From assembly GCA_041678005.1 (NCBI GenBank), contig JBAYOW010000017.1, forward strand, positions 1 to 41,885: a DNA stretch of 41,885 nt, written 5' to 3'. This document shows positions 8,889 through 16,543 of this stretch, piece after piece. Position numbers and translations under genes: made by a program. The stretch comes from Sulfurivermis sp041678005. GTDB lineage: Bacteria > Pseudomonadota > Gammaproteobacteria > Thiohalomonadales > Thiohalomonadaceae. The notes beneath the pieces are model-generated. The model searched no databases and had not been told where the DNA came from. It saw nothing but the letters and a program-made list of their open reading frames with translations. Numbering within the stretch: the stretch's first letter is position 1; the number at the start of each line of letters is the position of its first letter.

Positions 8889-9280
8889 GTAGATTTCCCA
8901 TACATCTGCTGCGGATCCTTGAGCACAGGATCGATGCCTTGCCATTGACCATCACGCAGGATCTTGTAAAAACAACTGTGGCGACCAGTATGACAGGCAA
9001 TCCCGCCAAGTTGCTCGACAGTTAGCAGGATAACATCACTGTCACAGTCCAGACGTATTTCCTTTATCCGCTGCACATTGCCGGATTCTTCACCCTTGCG
9101 CCAAAGTTTGCCACGTGAGCGCGACCAGTAAATTGCACGTCCCTCATGCACGCTAAGCTGTAGTGACTCCCTATTCATCCAGGCAAACATCAGCACCTTG
9201 CCGGTAGATTCTTCCTGCGCAATCACTGGCACCAGACCATTGTCTGTCCAGCGGATTTCGTCCAGCCAGACTGCACTCAC
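8885..9280 (-). CDS. hisI: phosphoribosyl-AMP cyclohydrolase HisI
   Basis: A 131-residue stand-alone cyclohydrolase that opens the purine ring of phosphoribosyl-AMP (third step of histidine synthesis). The family motifs MFAWMN and YWSRSRGKLWRKGEESGN are present. So are LDCDSD, which supplies Mg2+ ligands and the first zinc Cys, and ACHTGRHSCFY, which supplies the other zinc Cys and His. The start overlaps the hisF stop by four bases, and its own stop overlaps the hisE start. No HisE domain is fused at the C terminus. Confidence 0.96.
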   Translation of the reverse strand: MSAVWLDEIRWTDNGLVPVIAQEESTGKVLMFAWMNRESLQLSVHEGRAIYWSRSRGKLWRKGEESGNVQRIKEIRLDCDSDVILLTVEQLGGIACHTGRHSCFYKILRDGQWQGIDPVLKDPQQMYGKST

Positions 9281-10050
9281 AGACGTACCTCGATACCGGC
9301 ATCAGCCATACGCTGCTTGGCCTCGGCAATGGAGTATTCACCAAAGTGAAAGATGCTGGCAGCCAATACTGCATCAGCATGCCCTTCTACAATGCCATCG
9401 ACCAGATGGTCAAGGTTGCCGACACCGCCGGAAGCTATCACTGGTACTCGCACGGCATCGGCCACGGCACGTACCAGCTCCAAATCAAAACCGGCCTTGG
9501 TGCCATCTCTATCCATGCTGGTGAGCAGAATTTCACCTGCCCCATAATCCACCATACGCTCTGCCCATTCCACCGCATCGATACCTGTAGATTTGCGTCC
9601 ACCATGGGTAAAAATCTCCCAGCGTGGAATCTCTCCAGCAGCACTGACACGCTTGGCATCAATGGCCACCACGATACATTGTGAACCGAAATGCTCGGCC
9701 GCTTCCTTGACGAACTCAGGATTGAACACCGCTGCTGAATTGATCCCCACCTTGTCGGCACCGGCATTTAGCAGGCGCCTGATATCGGCCGTGGTGCGAA
9801 TGCCACCACCGACCGTCAATGGAATAAAAACCTCACCTGCCACTTGCTCTACGACATGCACCATGGTGTCACGGTTGTCGGAAGTTGCAGTGATATCAAG
9901 AAAGATAAGTTCATCCGCGCCCTGTTTATCGTAGCGTCGCGCGATCTCCACCGGATCGCCGGCATCACGAATATCAACAAATTTCACGCCTTTTACAACG
10001 CGGCCATTGTCCACGTCCAAACAAGGAATAATACGTTTAGCCAGACCCAT
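9277..10050 (-). CDS. hisF: imidazole glycerol phosphate synthase cyclase subunit HisF
   Basis: HisF is the (beta/alpha)8-barrel half of IGP synthase. It uses ammonia delivered from HisH to convert PRFAR into imidazole glycerol phosphate and AICAR. The start MGLAKRIIPCLDVDNGRV at 10050 gives 257 residues, the normal length. The frame stays open to 10200, but that extension overlaps hisA and has no family similarity. Catalytic Asp residues are visible in CLDVD (near 11) and VVAIDAK (near 130), with phosphate-binding loops GGGIRT and ASGGVGN. It is separated from hisA by only 19 bases and coupled to hisI. Confidence 0.97.
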   Translation of the reverse strand: MGLAKRIIPCLDVDNGRVVKGVKFVDIRDAGDPVEIARRYDKQGADELIFLDITATSDNRDTMVHVVEQVAGEVFIPLTVGGGIRTTADIRRLLNAGADKVGINSAAVFNPEFVKEAAEHFGSQCIVVAIDAKRVSAAGEIPRWEIFTHGGRKSTGIDAVEWAERMVDYGAGEILLTSMDRDGTKAGFDLELVRAVADAVRVPVIASGGVGNLDHLVDGIVEGHADAVLAASIFHFGEYSIAEAKQRMADAGIEVRL

Positions 10051-10069
10051 GATATTTACTCGATATGTT

Positions 10070-10810
10070 TTATGCAGGATTAAGTTCATCTGCCAGGCGC
10101 TGGCCTTCAGCAAAATCCAGCGAGCCTTCGTAAATGGCACGACCAGTAATCGCGCCGGTAATCCCTTCGCCAGCCACAGCACACAAGGCACGCACATCAT
10201 CCAGGTTAGTGATCCCGCCCGAGGCGATGACAGGTATCGTCACGGCCTGTGCCAGCCTCACAGTTGCCTCGACATTGACACCAGACATCATGCCATCACG
10301 ACCGATATCCGTGTAGACAATCGCAGACACGCCATCCTGCTCGAAATGTTTCGCCAGATCGATGACATCATGTTTGGATAGTTTTGACCAACCATCGACG
10401 GCCACCTTGCCATCCTTGGCAGCCAGCCCGACGATGACATGGCCGGGAAACTCGACGCACAGATCGCCGATGAAGCCAGGATGGCTAACGGCCTTGGTAC
10501 CGATAATGACATACTGCACGCCGGCATCCAGATAGGCCTGCACTGTATCCTCATCACGAATACCACCACCAACCTGGATCGGCAGATCAGGAAAGGCCGC
10601 TGCGATCGCATGTACAACATCGCGATTCATCGGCCGCCCGGCAAAGGCACCATTGAGATCCACCAAATGCAGGCGTCGTGCCCCTGCCTCGACCCAGCGT
10701 CCCGCCATCGCTACCGGATCATCAGAAAATACCGTGGTATCTTCCATCCGCCCCTGACGGAGGCGCACGCATTTGCCATCTTTAAGATCTATGGCTGGTA
10801 TGAGTAACAT
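10070..10810 (-). CDS. hisA: ProFAR isomerase HisA
   Basis: HisA isomerises the aminoaldose ProFAR to the aminoketose PRFAR, the fourth step after HisG, HisE and HisI. The 246-residue barrel begins with MLLIPAIDLKDGKCVRL, containing the general-base Asp at position 8. The second catalytic Asp lies in YTDIGRDGMMSGVN, and VGGGIR and ASGGI form the two phosphate-binding sites. It is a half-barrel-duplicated paralogue of HisF, its downstream neighbour. hisG, hisD and hisC are not in this window. Confidence 0.97.
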   Translation of the reverse strand: MLLIPAIDLKDGKCVRLRQGRMEDTTVFSDDPVAMAGRWVEAGARRLHLVDLNGAFAGRPMNRDVVHAIAAAFPDLPIQVGGGIRDEDTVQAYLDAGVQYVIIGTKAVSHPGFIGDLCVEFPGHVIVGLAAKDGKVAVDGWSKLSKHDVIDLAKHFEQDGVSAIVYTDIGRDGMMSGVNVEATVRLAQAVTIPVIASGGITNLDDVRALCAVAGEGITGAITGRAIYEGSLDFAEGQRLADELNPA

Positions 10811-10831
10811 CGAACCATCCTCTTTATGGTT

Positions 10832-11482
10832 TCAGCAGGGATCTTGGCCATCCCAACGCAGGAAATTGGCAAATAATTTCAGCCCAGCCCGCTGACTCTT
10901 TTCTGGGTGAAACTGTACTGCAAAAATATTTTCCCGTCTCAAGGCGGCAGCGAATTTGATCCCATACTCACAACTCGCTGCCAACTGACTGGGCTCGCCC
11001 AACTGCACATGATAGCTATGGACAAAATAAAACCGTTCATCTTGGGCGATGCCCTGCCAGAGGGGATGCCCATGTTCCTGGTGCACCTGATTCCAGCCCA
11101 TGTGTGGAACCTTTAGTCGTATCCCTTCTTGATATGCTTGTGTGGAGAAACAGTTCACTCGGCCAGGCAAAATCCCAAGACATGGCGTACCGCCGTTTTC
11201 TTCACTAAACTCTATCAAGGCCTGCATACCCACGCATATACCAAGAAAAGGTTTGCTCCGCACCACTTCACGGATTACATCAATCACACCATGACTAGTC
11301 ATCCCCGCCAGACAATCACGGATAGCACCAACCCCAGGCAAAATCACCCGGTCGGCGGCCAGTATCTGTTCCGGATCATGGCTTACTATAATTTGATGAT
11401 GACCCTCGGCAACATGGCCCAGTGCTTTCGCAACGGAATGCAGATTACCCATACCGTAATCGATAACCGCAACTGTTTGCAT
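10832..11482 (-). CDS. hisH: imidazole glycerol phosphate synthase glutaminase subunit HisH
   Basis: This is a class I glutamine amidotransferase subunit that hydrolyses glutamine and channels ammonia into HisF. At 216 residues it shows the nucleophile elbow GICVGMQAL (Cys near 83) and the catalytic His-Glu pair in QFHPEKSQ near the C terminus. The N terminus VIDYGMGNLHSV is the canonical HisH opening. The gene sits between hisB and hisA in the same orientation with gaps of 20-30 bases, consistent with one operon. Confidence 0.96.
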   Translation of the reverse strand: MQTVAVIDYGMGNLHSVAKALGHVAEGHHQIIVSHDPEQILAADRVILPGVGAIRDCLAGMTSHGVIDVIREVVRSKPFLGICVGMQALIEFSEENGGTPCLGILPGRVNCFSTQAYQEGIRLKVPHMGWNQVHQEHGHPLWQGIAQDERFYFVHSYHVQLGEPSQLAASCEYGIKFAAALRRENIFAVQFHPEKSQRAGLKLFANFLRWDGQDPC

Positions 11483-11510
11483 AGGGGGTGCTCGGGTTAA
11501 ATTTAATTAT

Positions 11511-12104
11511 TTACAGCGTGCCCTTGGTGGATGGCATGATGCCTTGCATGCGTGAGTCAGCTTCCAGCGCCGCACGTAGTGCGCGGCCAAATGCCTTGAA
11601 GATGGTCTCGGCGATGTGATGGGCATTACGTCCGCGCAAGGTGTCAACATGCAAGGTCACCTGGGCATGGTTGACGAAACCCTGGAAAAACTCGGCAAAT
11701 AGATCGACATCGAATTCGCCGATACGTGCACGCGGGAAGTCCACATGGAACTCAAGGCCAGGGCGGCCAGAAAAATCCACTACCACGCGAGACAGCGCCT
11801 CATCCAGCGGCACATAGGCATGACCATAGCGGCGTAGCCCTTGTTTATCACCCAAGACTCGCGCAAAGGCCTGCCCCAAGGTAATTCCTATATCTTCTAC
11901 CGTGTGGTGGGCATCGATGTGCAAATCTCCCTTTGCCTTGACGGTCAGGTCAATCAAGCCGTGGCGTGCCACCTGATCGAGCATATGATCCAGAAAAGGA
12001 ACTCCAGTCTCAAACTGACCAGTCCCGCTACCATCAAGATCGAGACTGATTTCAATCTGACTTTCCAGGGTCTCTCGTGTGACTGTGGCCCTGCGCTTAC
12101 TCAT
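11511..12104 (-). CDS. hisB: imidazoleglycerol-phosphate dehydratase HisB
   Basis: HisB removes water from imidazole glycerol phosphate to give imidazole acetol phosphate, using two Mn2+ ions. The 197-residue, single-domain form lacks the N-terminal histidinol-phosphatase domain of enterobacteria. The internal repeat of metal-binding motifs is clear: FLDHMLDQVARHG, HHTVEDIGI, then NHAQ and HHIAETIFKAFGRAL. It is the first gene of the his-tat run. Upstream on the minus strand, TGCTATATC (12142-12134) could serve as an extended -10, but no good -35 is seen. Confidence 0.96.
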   Translation of the reverse strand: MSKRRATVTRETLESQIEISLDLDGSGTGQFETGVPFLDHMLDQVARHGLIDLTVKAKGDLHIDAHHTVEDIGITLGQAFARVLGDKQGLRRYGHAYVPLDEALSRVVVDFSGRPGLEFHVDFPRARIGEFDVDLFAEFFQGFVNHAQVTLHVDTLRGRNAHHIAETIFKAFGRALRAALEADSRMQGIMPSTKGTL

Positions 12105-12398
12105 CTATGCTTCCTCGAACAATAATCTTGATGGATATAGCATACCGATTTCTGTCTATATATAGAATAACGAACAGTTACAAATGTGCCGCAATATGCA
12201 AACAAGAAAACCCTTCCCACAAAGCGCGTCATGTATTGTCGCTAGAGCTTACTGCCTGGTAACGCCTCAAGGCCATGGTATGGCGTTCCTGGGTACAACA
12301 ATCATTACGCAACACACCATAGTAAAATTCCCGATAAAAAGACTCTGAAATCAATGTTATAAAAATACCACACAAATTAGCAGTAAATTGTGTATTGT
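12105..12398. other. non-coding stretch between hisB and the ccoN promoter
   Basis: I see no supportable gene here. The part next to hisB should hold the minus-strand his promoter. The remainder is AT-rich and without clear repeats. Confidence 0.5.
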
Positions 12399-12447
12399 TT
12401 GACAAATGTCAATGTTCTGTTATCTTTTTGTGGTCTATATTTGAATG
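12399..12447 (+). promoter_or_regulatory. FNR/ANR-type box and -10 upstream of ccoN
   Basis: TTGACAAATGTCAA (12399-12412) is a perfect dyad. It matches the FNR-family layout TTGAT-N4-ATCAA except for the C and G at the inner ends, a form also seen for Dnr/Anr proteins. TATATT at 12436-12441 places a start near 12447, which puts the box centre at about -41.5, the class II activation position. The leader to ccoN would be about 370 bases. Low-oxygen induction of cbb3 oxidase by FNR/ANR is well established; use of this site is inference. Confidence 0.6.
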
Positions 12448-12708
12448 TAATCTGACAGAGAAGCCTGGGAAAGCAAGATACGGGTGTTGTTTGGAATTTG
12501 TTCGAACGACATCTTTAATCCCCTGACTTCAGGCACCGAAACAATATAGCAGCAACACCTCCAGGCATTGTGGCTAGATGTTGCAGGGGGACGGCCAAAT
12601 GCAAACCACTTACCCAAACTCGTAAAAGACTTTGGCAAGTGGGCTGTAGCTACTGACCGGAGACAGAAATCAACCATGGATTGGTTTTGAAAGCAGTAAT
12701 CCAGGGAG

Positions 12709-12754
12709 CTTCTGCAAAGACAAACCCTGGCGAGGTGATTAGTCTTTGCAGAAG
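12709..12754 (+). repeat. 13-base perfect inverted repeat in the ccoN leader
   Basis: CTTCTGCAAAGAC (12709-12721) and GTCTTTGCAGAAG (12742-12754) pair perfectly around a 20-base loop, about 60 bases before the ccoN start. No T run follows, so it is not a simple terminator. In RNA it would form a stable hairpin in the long leader. It could affect mRNA stability or processing, or be a remnant of an inserted element. Confidence 0.6.
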
Positions 12755-12815
12755 ACCCTTAAATTAAAGAGTTGTTCTTGATTCAACCATTTGGCTCACA
12801 CAGAGGAGAGAACTC

Positions 12816-14240
12816 GTGGCAGCGACAAGTACGGAGAAGTATAACTTTGAGGTCGTCAGGTGGTTTACCATCATGGCGGTAATTTATCTAGTCGTCGGCA
12901 CGCTGGTAGGCGTGTACGTGGCATCAGAACTGGCCTGGCCAGCGTTAAACCTGGATTTGGCTGAACTTAGCTTCGGTCGCTTACGTCCACTACACACCAA
13001 TGCAGTCATCTTTGCCTTTGGCGGCTGTACGCTGATGGCAACAGCCTTTTACTCCGTCCAGCGTACCTGTGGCACCAGGCTGTGGAGTGACAAAATGGCT
13101 TGGTTCACCTTCTGGGGCTGGAACCTCATTATCGTGCTCGCCGTAATCACCCTGCCACTGGGCATCACCCAGAGTAAGGAGTATGCCGAGTTGGAGTGGC
13201 CAATTGACATCATGATCGCCGTAGTCTGGCTGTCTTATGGTTTCAACTTTGCCATGACCATCGCCAAGCGCAAGACCAGCCATATTTATGTTTCCAACTG
13301 GTTTTTCCTCGGTATGATGGTGATGATCACCTATCTGCACGTGGTCAACAGCATGGCCATCCCGGTCAGCCTGACCAAGTCCTACTCCATATTCTCCGGT
13401 GTACAGGATGCGATGATTCAGTGGTGGTGGGGGCATAATGCTGTTGGCTTCTACCTGACCGCCGGCTTCCTTGGCATCATGTACTACTTTGTGCCCAAGC
13501 AGGCAGGTCGTCCGATATTCTCCTACCGCCTGTCTGTGATCCACTTCTGGGCACTGATGTTTGGTTATGTCTGGCTGGGTGCGCACCATCTGCAATACAC
13601 CGCTTTGCCTGACTGGACCGGTTCCCTGGGTGCGGCCGTTTCCCTGGCAATGATCATCCCTTCCTGGGGTGGTGCGATTAACGGCATGATGACCCTCTCA
13701 GGCGCCTGGGACAAACTGCGTACCGACTACATCCTGCGCTTCCTCATCATGTCTCTGGCCTTCTATGCGATGTCCACCTTCGAAGGTCCGGTCATGTCAG
13801 CAAAGACCGTTAACGCATTGTCACACTACACCGACTGGACTGTAGGTCACGTGCATTCCGGTGCCCTTGGTTGGGTAGCTATGGTGGCTTCAGGCGCGCT
13901 CTATCACATGGTCGAGAAGCTGTGGAATACCCGCATGTACTCACCGGCCATGGTCAATCTGCATTTCTGGATGGCCACCATTGGTACCGTTATTTACATC
14001 ACGGCGATGTGGGTCTCCGGCATCATGCAGGGCCTTATGTGGCGTGACTATGACGAGTTCGGTACCTTGACCTACACTTTTGCAGAGTCAGTTGCCGCAA
14101 TGCACCCCTATTACGTCCTGCGCTCCATTGGCGGCATGATCTTCTGGGCCGGTGCTGTTGTCATGCTCTATAACGTGGTGATGACGATACGCCAGTCCGT
14201 AGGTCAGCACAGCAGCGCAACTTCTGCCGCTACGGCCTAA
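12816..14240 (+). CDS. ccoN: cbb3-type cytochrome c oxidase subunit I CcoN
   Basis: This is the catalytic subunit of the high-affinity proton-pumping oxidase, holding heme b and the heme b3-CuB centre. At 474 residues with about 12 helices it matches the family. Visible ligand segments are the low-spin heme His in HTNAVIFAFGG, the CuB-site WWWGHNAVGFYLT, the His pair in LGAHHLQYT, and TVGHVHSGALGW for the high-spin heme and second low-spin ligand. It starts with GTG, preceded by GAGGAG at 12803-12808. It is first of the operon, 20 bases before ccoO. The enzyme operates in the inner membrane under microaerobic conditions. Confidence 0.98.
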   Translation: MAATSTEKYNFEVVRWFTIMAVIYLVVGTLVGVYVASELAWPALNLDLAELSFGRLRPLHTNAVIFAFGGCTLMATAFYSVQRTCGTRLWSDKMAWFTFWGWNLIIVLAVITLPLGITQSKEYAELEWPIDIMIAVVWLSYGFNFAMTIAKRKTSHIYVSNWFFLGMMVMITYLHVVNSMAIPVSLTKSYSIFSGVQDAMIQWWWGHNAVGFYLTAGFLGIMYYFVPKQAGRPIFSYRLSVIHFWALMFGYVWLGAHHLQYTALPDWTGSLGAAVSLAMIIPSWGGAINGMMTLSGAWDKLRTDYILRFLIMSLAFYAMSTFEGPVMSAKTVNALSHYTDWTVGHVHSGALGWVAMVASGALYHMVEKLWNTRMYSPAMVNLHFWMATIGTVIYITAMWVSGIMQGLMWRDYDEFGTLTYTFAESVAAMHPYYVLRSIGGMIFWAGAVVMLYNVVMTIRQSVGQHSSATSAATA

Positions 14241-14260
14241 ATTGGGAGGAGAACAAAAAA

Positions 14261-14971
14261 ATGTCTGACCAAATTCATTCAACCAAATTTCAGGACAAGA
14301 TAGAGCGCAATGTCTTTGTCTTATTCCTGACGCTTGCCATAGTGTTGTCGATTGGTGGGCTGGTAGAGATCGTGCCGTTGTTCTTCATCGATGAAACCAT
14401 GGAGCACAACCAGCAGCCGGAAATCCTCTGGGAGCGCAAGGAAGGCCAGCCCCTGGCTAGTTGGCAGGCTGGCGATGGTATCCGCCCCTACACTCCACTG
14501 GAAGTGGCTGGGCGCGCCATCTATATACGTGAAGGCTGCTACACCTGTCATTCACAAATGATCCGCCCATTCCGCGACGAAAAAGAACGTTATGGTCACT
14601 ACTCACTGGCCTCGGAGTCGATGTATGACCATCCCTTCCAATGGGGTTCCAAGCGTACCGGCCCGGATCTGGCTCGTGTCGGTGGCAAATACTCCGATGA
14701 TTGGCACTACCAGCATCTTCGTGCGCCACGTGCTGTAGTGCCTGAATCCGTGATGCCCAACTATCCATGGTTGGACAAAAACAAGGTCAACGGTACTGAA
14801 ATAGCCAAGCACATGCGTGTACTGAAGACCTTGGGCGCGCCCTATACCGAAGATGACATTGCCTCTGCCACTACTATCAACGGCAAGAGTGAAATGCAGG
14901 CCATTGTTGCCTACTTGCAGGTATTGGGAACCATGGTGAAGTTCGAAAAGGGCGTGGATTACCGTGAGTGA
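14261..14971 (+). CDS. ccoO: cbb3-type oxidase monoheme subunit II CcoO
   Basis: A 236-residue membrane-anchored c-type cytochrome that passes electrons from CcoP to CcoN. One transmembrane anchor (about 18-40) precedes a periplasmic domain with a single CXXCH in GCYTCHSQMIRPF (near residue 90). The methionine ligand is probably within ESVMPNYPWL. A strong GGAGGAG lies before the ATG. The last eight bases overlap ccoQ, whose GTG start is in another frame. The family also carries SKRTGPDLARVGGKYSDDWH, which is present here. Confidence 0.97.
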   Translation: MSDQIHSTKFQDKIERNVFVLFLTLAIVLSIGGLVEIVPLFFIDETMEHNQQPEILWERKEGQPLASWQAGDGIRPYTPLEVAGRAIYIREGCYTCHSQMIRPFRDEKERYGHYSLASESMYDHPFQWGSKRTGPDLARVGGKYSDDWHYQHLRAPRAVVPESVMPNYPWLDKNKVNGTEIAKHMRVLKTLGAPYTEDDIASATTINGKSEMQAIVAYLQVLGTMVKFEKGVDYRE

Positions 14972-15176
14972 TCTGCGCGAGTACTTCCACACGGACTGGG
15001 CGGCCATGACCAGCAGTGACTGGGTTGGCCTGATAACAACTGTCGGGATCTTCCTGCTGTTCATCGCCCTGTTCGCGTATGTACTCCACCCCAGGAACAA
15101 GACCAAACTGGAAGCAAAACGTCACATTCCGATAGACGAAGATGACCGTTTCGAGACGGAGGAAAAAAATGAGTGA
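14964..15176 (+). CDS. ccoQ: cbb3-type oxidase small subunit CcoQ
   Basis: A 70-residue single-pass membrane protein starting at GTG 14964, with a hydrophobic segment at about 22-42 followed by YVLHPRNK and a charged acidic tail. The position between ccoO and ccoP and the eight-base overlaps on both sides identify it as CcoQ. CcoQ/FixQ stabilises the assembled oxidase. It is longer than many CcoQ proteins (about 50-60 residues) because of the acidic tail. Confidence 0.88.
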   Translation: MSDLREYFHTDWAAMTSSDWVGLITTVGIFLLFIALFAYVLHPRNKTKLEAKRHIPIDEDDRFETEEKNE

Positions 15177-16011
15177 GCAAAATAATCCATATGGTGCACA
15201 GACCACTGGTCATCTGTGGGACGACGACCTGGCAGAGCTAGCAAACCAGCCACCAAGGTGGTGGATGATCGGCCTGCATGCCAGCTGGATCCTGGTGGTT
15301 TTATACGGCATTGCCTACCCGATGTGGCCCTGGTTTGGTGGCTATACCAAGGGACTGATGGGCTGGACCTCTATAGGCGAGATGAAGTCCGATGTAGAGG
15401 CCATTCAGCAGGTGCGTGCTAAATACGAGGATAAACTTCCTGGCATGAGCGCTGCAGCGATCCTGGCCGATGATGAGCTGTCTCAGTATGTTGTGCGTTC
15501 TGCCAAAGTGTTGTTTGGTGATAACTGTGCTGCCTGCCACGGTGGCGGTGGTCAAGGTAACCCTGGTTATCCCAATCTGGTTGACGACGACTGGCTATAC
15601 GGTGGTGAAATCGACAACATTGTTGCCACCATTACCAATGGCCGTACCGGCATCATGCCGGCCAAGGCAGGGGTGGAACTGAACGAGGCCGAAATTGATG
15701 AGCTAGCTACTGCCATCAGCAATAGTGATCCCTTGTCCACGCCATTGTTCTTGGAAAAGGGCTGTATAGCCTGTCACGGTATGGATGCTAAGGGCATGCA
15801 TGTTCTGGGTGCTCCCAACCTGACCGACCAGATCTGGCGTTTTGGTGATGGCTCGGTGGAATCTGTCAAATACACCATTACCCACGGTGTAAATGACCCG
15901 TCCGATCCCAATAGCCGCAATGCCGAGATGCCCAGGTTCGGTGGTGGCAAGATATCTGAAACTGAAATAAAGAAACTGGCGGTCTATGTCGCCAGGCTTG
16001 GTGCCAACTAA
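15169..16011 (+). CDS. ccoP: cbb3-type oxidase diheme subunit III CcoP
   Basis: The protein is 280 residues from the ATG at 15169. An upstream in-frame start at 15142 adds nine residues lying inside ccoQ and lacks a good ribosome site, whereas GGAGG precedes 15169. An N-terminal transmembrane helix (about 35-52) anchors two class I cytochrome c domains. Their heme motifs are CAACH and CIACH, with axial methionines probably in GIMPAKAG and AEMPRFGG. It accepts electrons from soluble c-type cytochromes and feeds CcoO. The N-terminal signature LWDDDLAELANQPPRWW is typical of CcoP. Confidence 0.97.
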   Translation: MSEQNNPYGAQTTGHLWDDDLAELANQPPRWWMIGLHASWILVVLYGIAYPMWPWFGGYTKGLMGWTSIGEMKSDVEAIQQVRAKYEDKLPGMSAAAILADDELSQYVVRSAKVLFGDNCAACHGGGGQGNPGYPNLVDDDWLYGGEIDNIVATITNGRTGIMPAKAGVELNEAEIDELATAISNSDPLSTPLFLEKGCIACHGMDAKGMHVLGAPNLTDQIWRFGDGSVESVKYTITHGVNDPSDPNSRNAEMPRFGGGKISETEIKKLAVYVARLGAN

Positions 16012-16081
16012 CCTTATATAAATCCGTGTCGTGGCCGCGCGCAAGCGCGGCCACTAAAACCTAAAATATGGAGGTTCTGAA

Positions 16082-16198
16082 ATGTCAGATTGGGTAGCGA
16101 TTGGATCTTATCTTTCTATAGCCTTTATGGTGGGCATGATGATTTTCTTTATCATCAAGGGCTACAAACTTATTTACAAGAATGACGACAAAAAGTAA
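16082..16198 (+). CDS. 38-residue single-pass membrane peptide after ccoP
   Basis: A short open frame starts at an ATG preceded by TATGGAGGTTCTGAA, a strong ribosome site. The peptide begins MSDWVAIGSY, has one hydrophobic helix (about 7-26), then a basic KGYKLIYK stretch and a KNDDKK tail. It lies 70 bases after ccoP in the same orientation, before a hairpin at 16224-16275. Size, topology and place recall the small cytochrome-oxidase-associated proteins (DUF3149-like) found near ccoNOQP in proteobacteria. That family assignment is from memory of the pattern and is unverified. It is probably an accessory to cbb3 assembly or stability. Confidence 0.7.
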   Translation: MSDWVAIGSYLSIAFMVGMMIFFIIKGYKLIYKNDDKK

Positions 16199-16223
16199 TT
16201 GGCTTGCAATAGCCAGGCAAAGA

Positions 16224-16275
16224 CGGGGGCGGTTCAGATAGCAGCAGGATAGACACCAGCTATCTAACGCCCCCG
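16224..16275 (+). terminator. strong hairpin closing the ccoNOQP transcript
   Basis: CGGGGGCG (16224-16231) pairs with CGCCCCCG (16268-16275), and inside it AGATAGC (16236-16242) pairs with GCTATCT (16259-16265). The combined stem is long and GC-rich at the base. No T run follows, so it may end or stabilise the mRNA rather than act as a classic intrinsic terminator. Confidence 0.5.
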
Positions 16276-16543
16276 CACAACCTTCTACAGGCAAAAGCCC
16301 AACCCCCCACCTCAAGCTCTGCTACAAATTTTACTGTAGCCATCATGGCGGTAGCTGGCTCTAGTACTTCCTTTTTACTTAGCAACCAGTAACAATGTTG
16401 AGGATTTGATATTTCTCAATTACAGACCATATATTCAAGTGTAAGAATCGTCAGTATCCTGTTGAAAGACATATCTTTCATCAGGGTATTTGCCCATTAT
16501 TTTATGGCCGCAAGCAAGCTTTGCTGCAGCTTAGGAGGTTTCT
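16276..16543 (+). promoter_or_regulatory. ccoG upstream region with FNR-like box
   Basis: The stretch contains no gene. TTGATATTTCTCAA (16406-16419) matches the FNR layout TTGAT-N4-ATCAA at nine of ten positions. TAAGAA at 16442 lies 30 bases from its centre, the same spacing as in the ccoN promoter. A start near 16454 would leave about a 90-base leader. GGAGG precedes the GTG of ccoG. Confidence 0.45.

Noticed and set aside
10051..10200. Fifty-codon N-terminal extension of hisF
   Set aside because: It overlaps hisA and lacks similarity, whereas MGLAKRIIPCLDV is the canonical HisF start.
12435..12677. Minus-strand open frame of 80 codons in the ccoN leader
   Set aside because: No recognisable motif or ribosome site, and it overlaps the predicted ccoN promoter and leader.
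12990..13595. Minus-strand open frame of 201 codons inside ccoN
   Set aside because: His-rich shadow of the membrane-helix codons of ccoN, with no independent support.
16085..16315. Minus-strand open frame of 76 codons after ccoP
   Set aside because: It is antisense to the better supported 38-residue peptide and spans the GC-rich hairpin.
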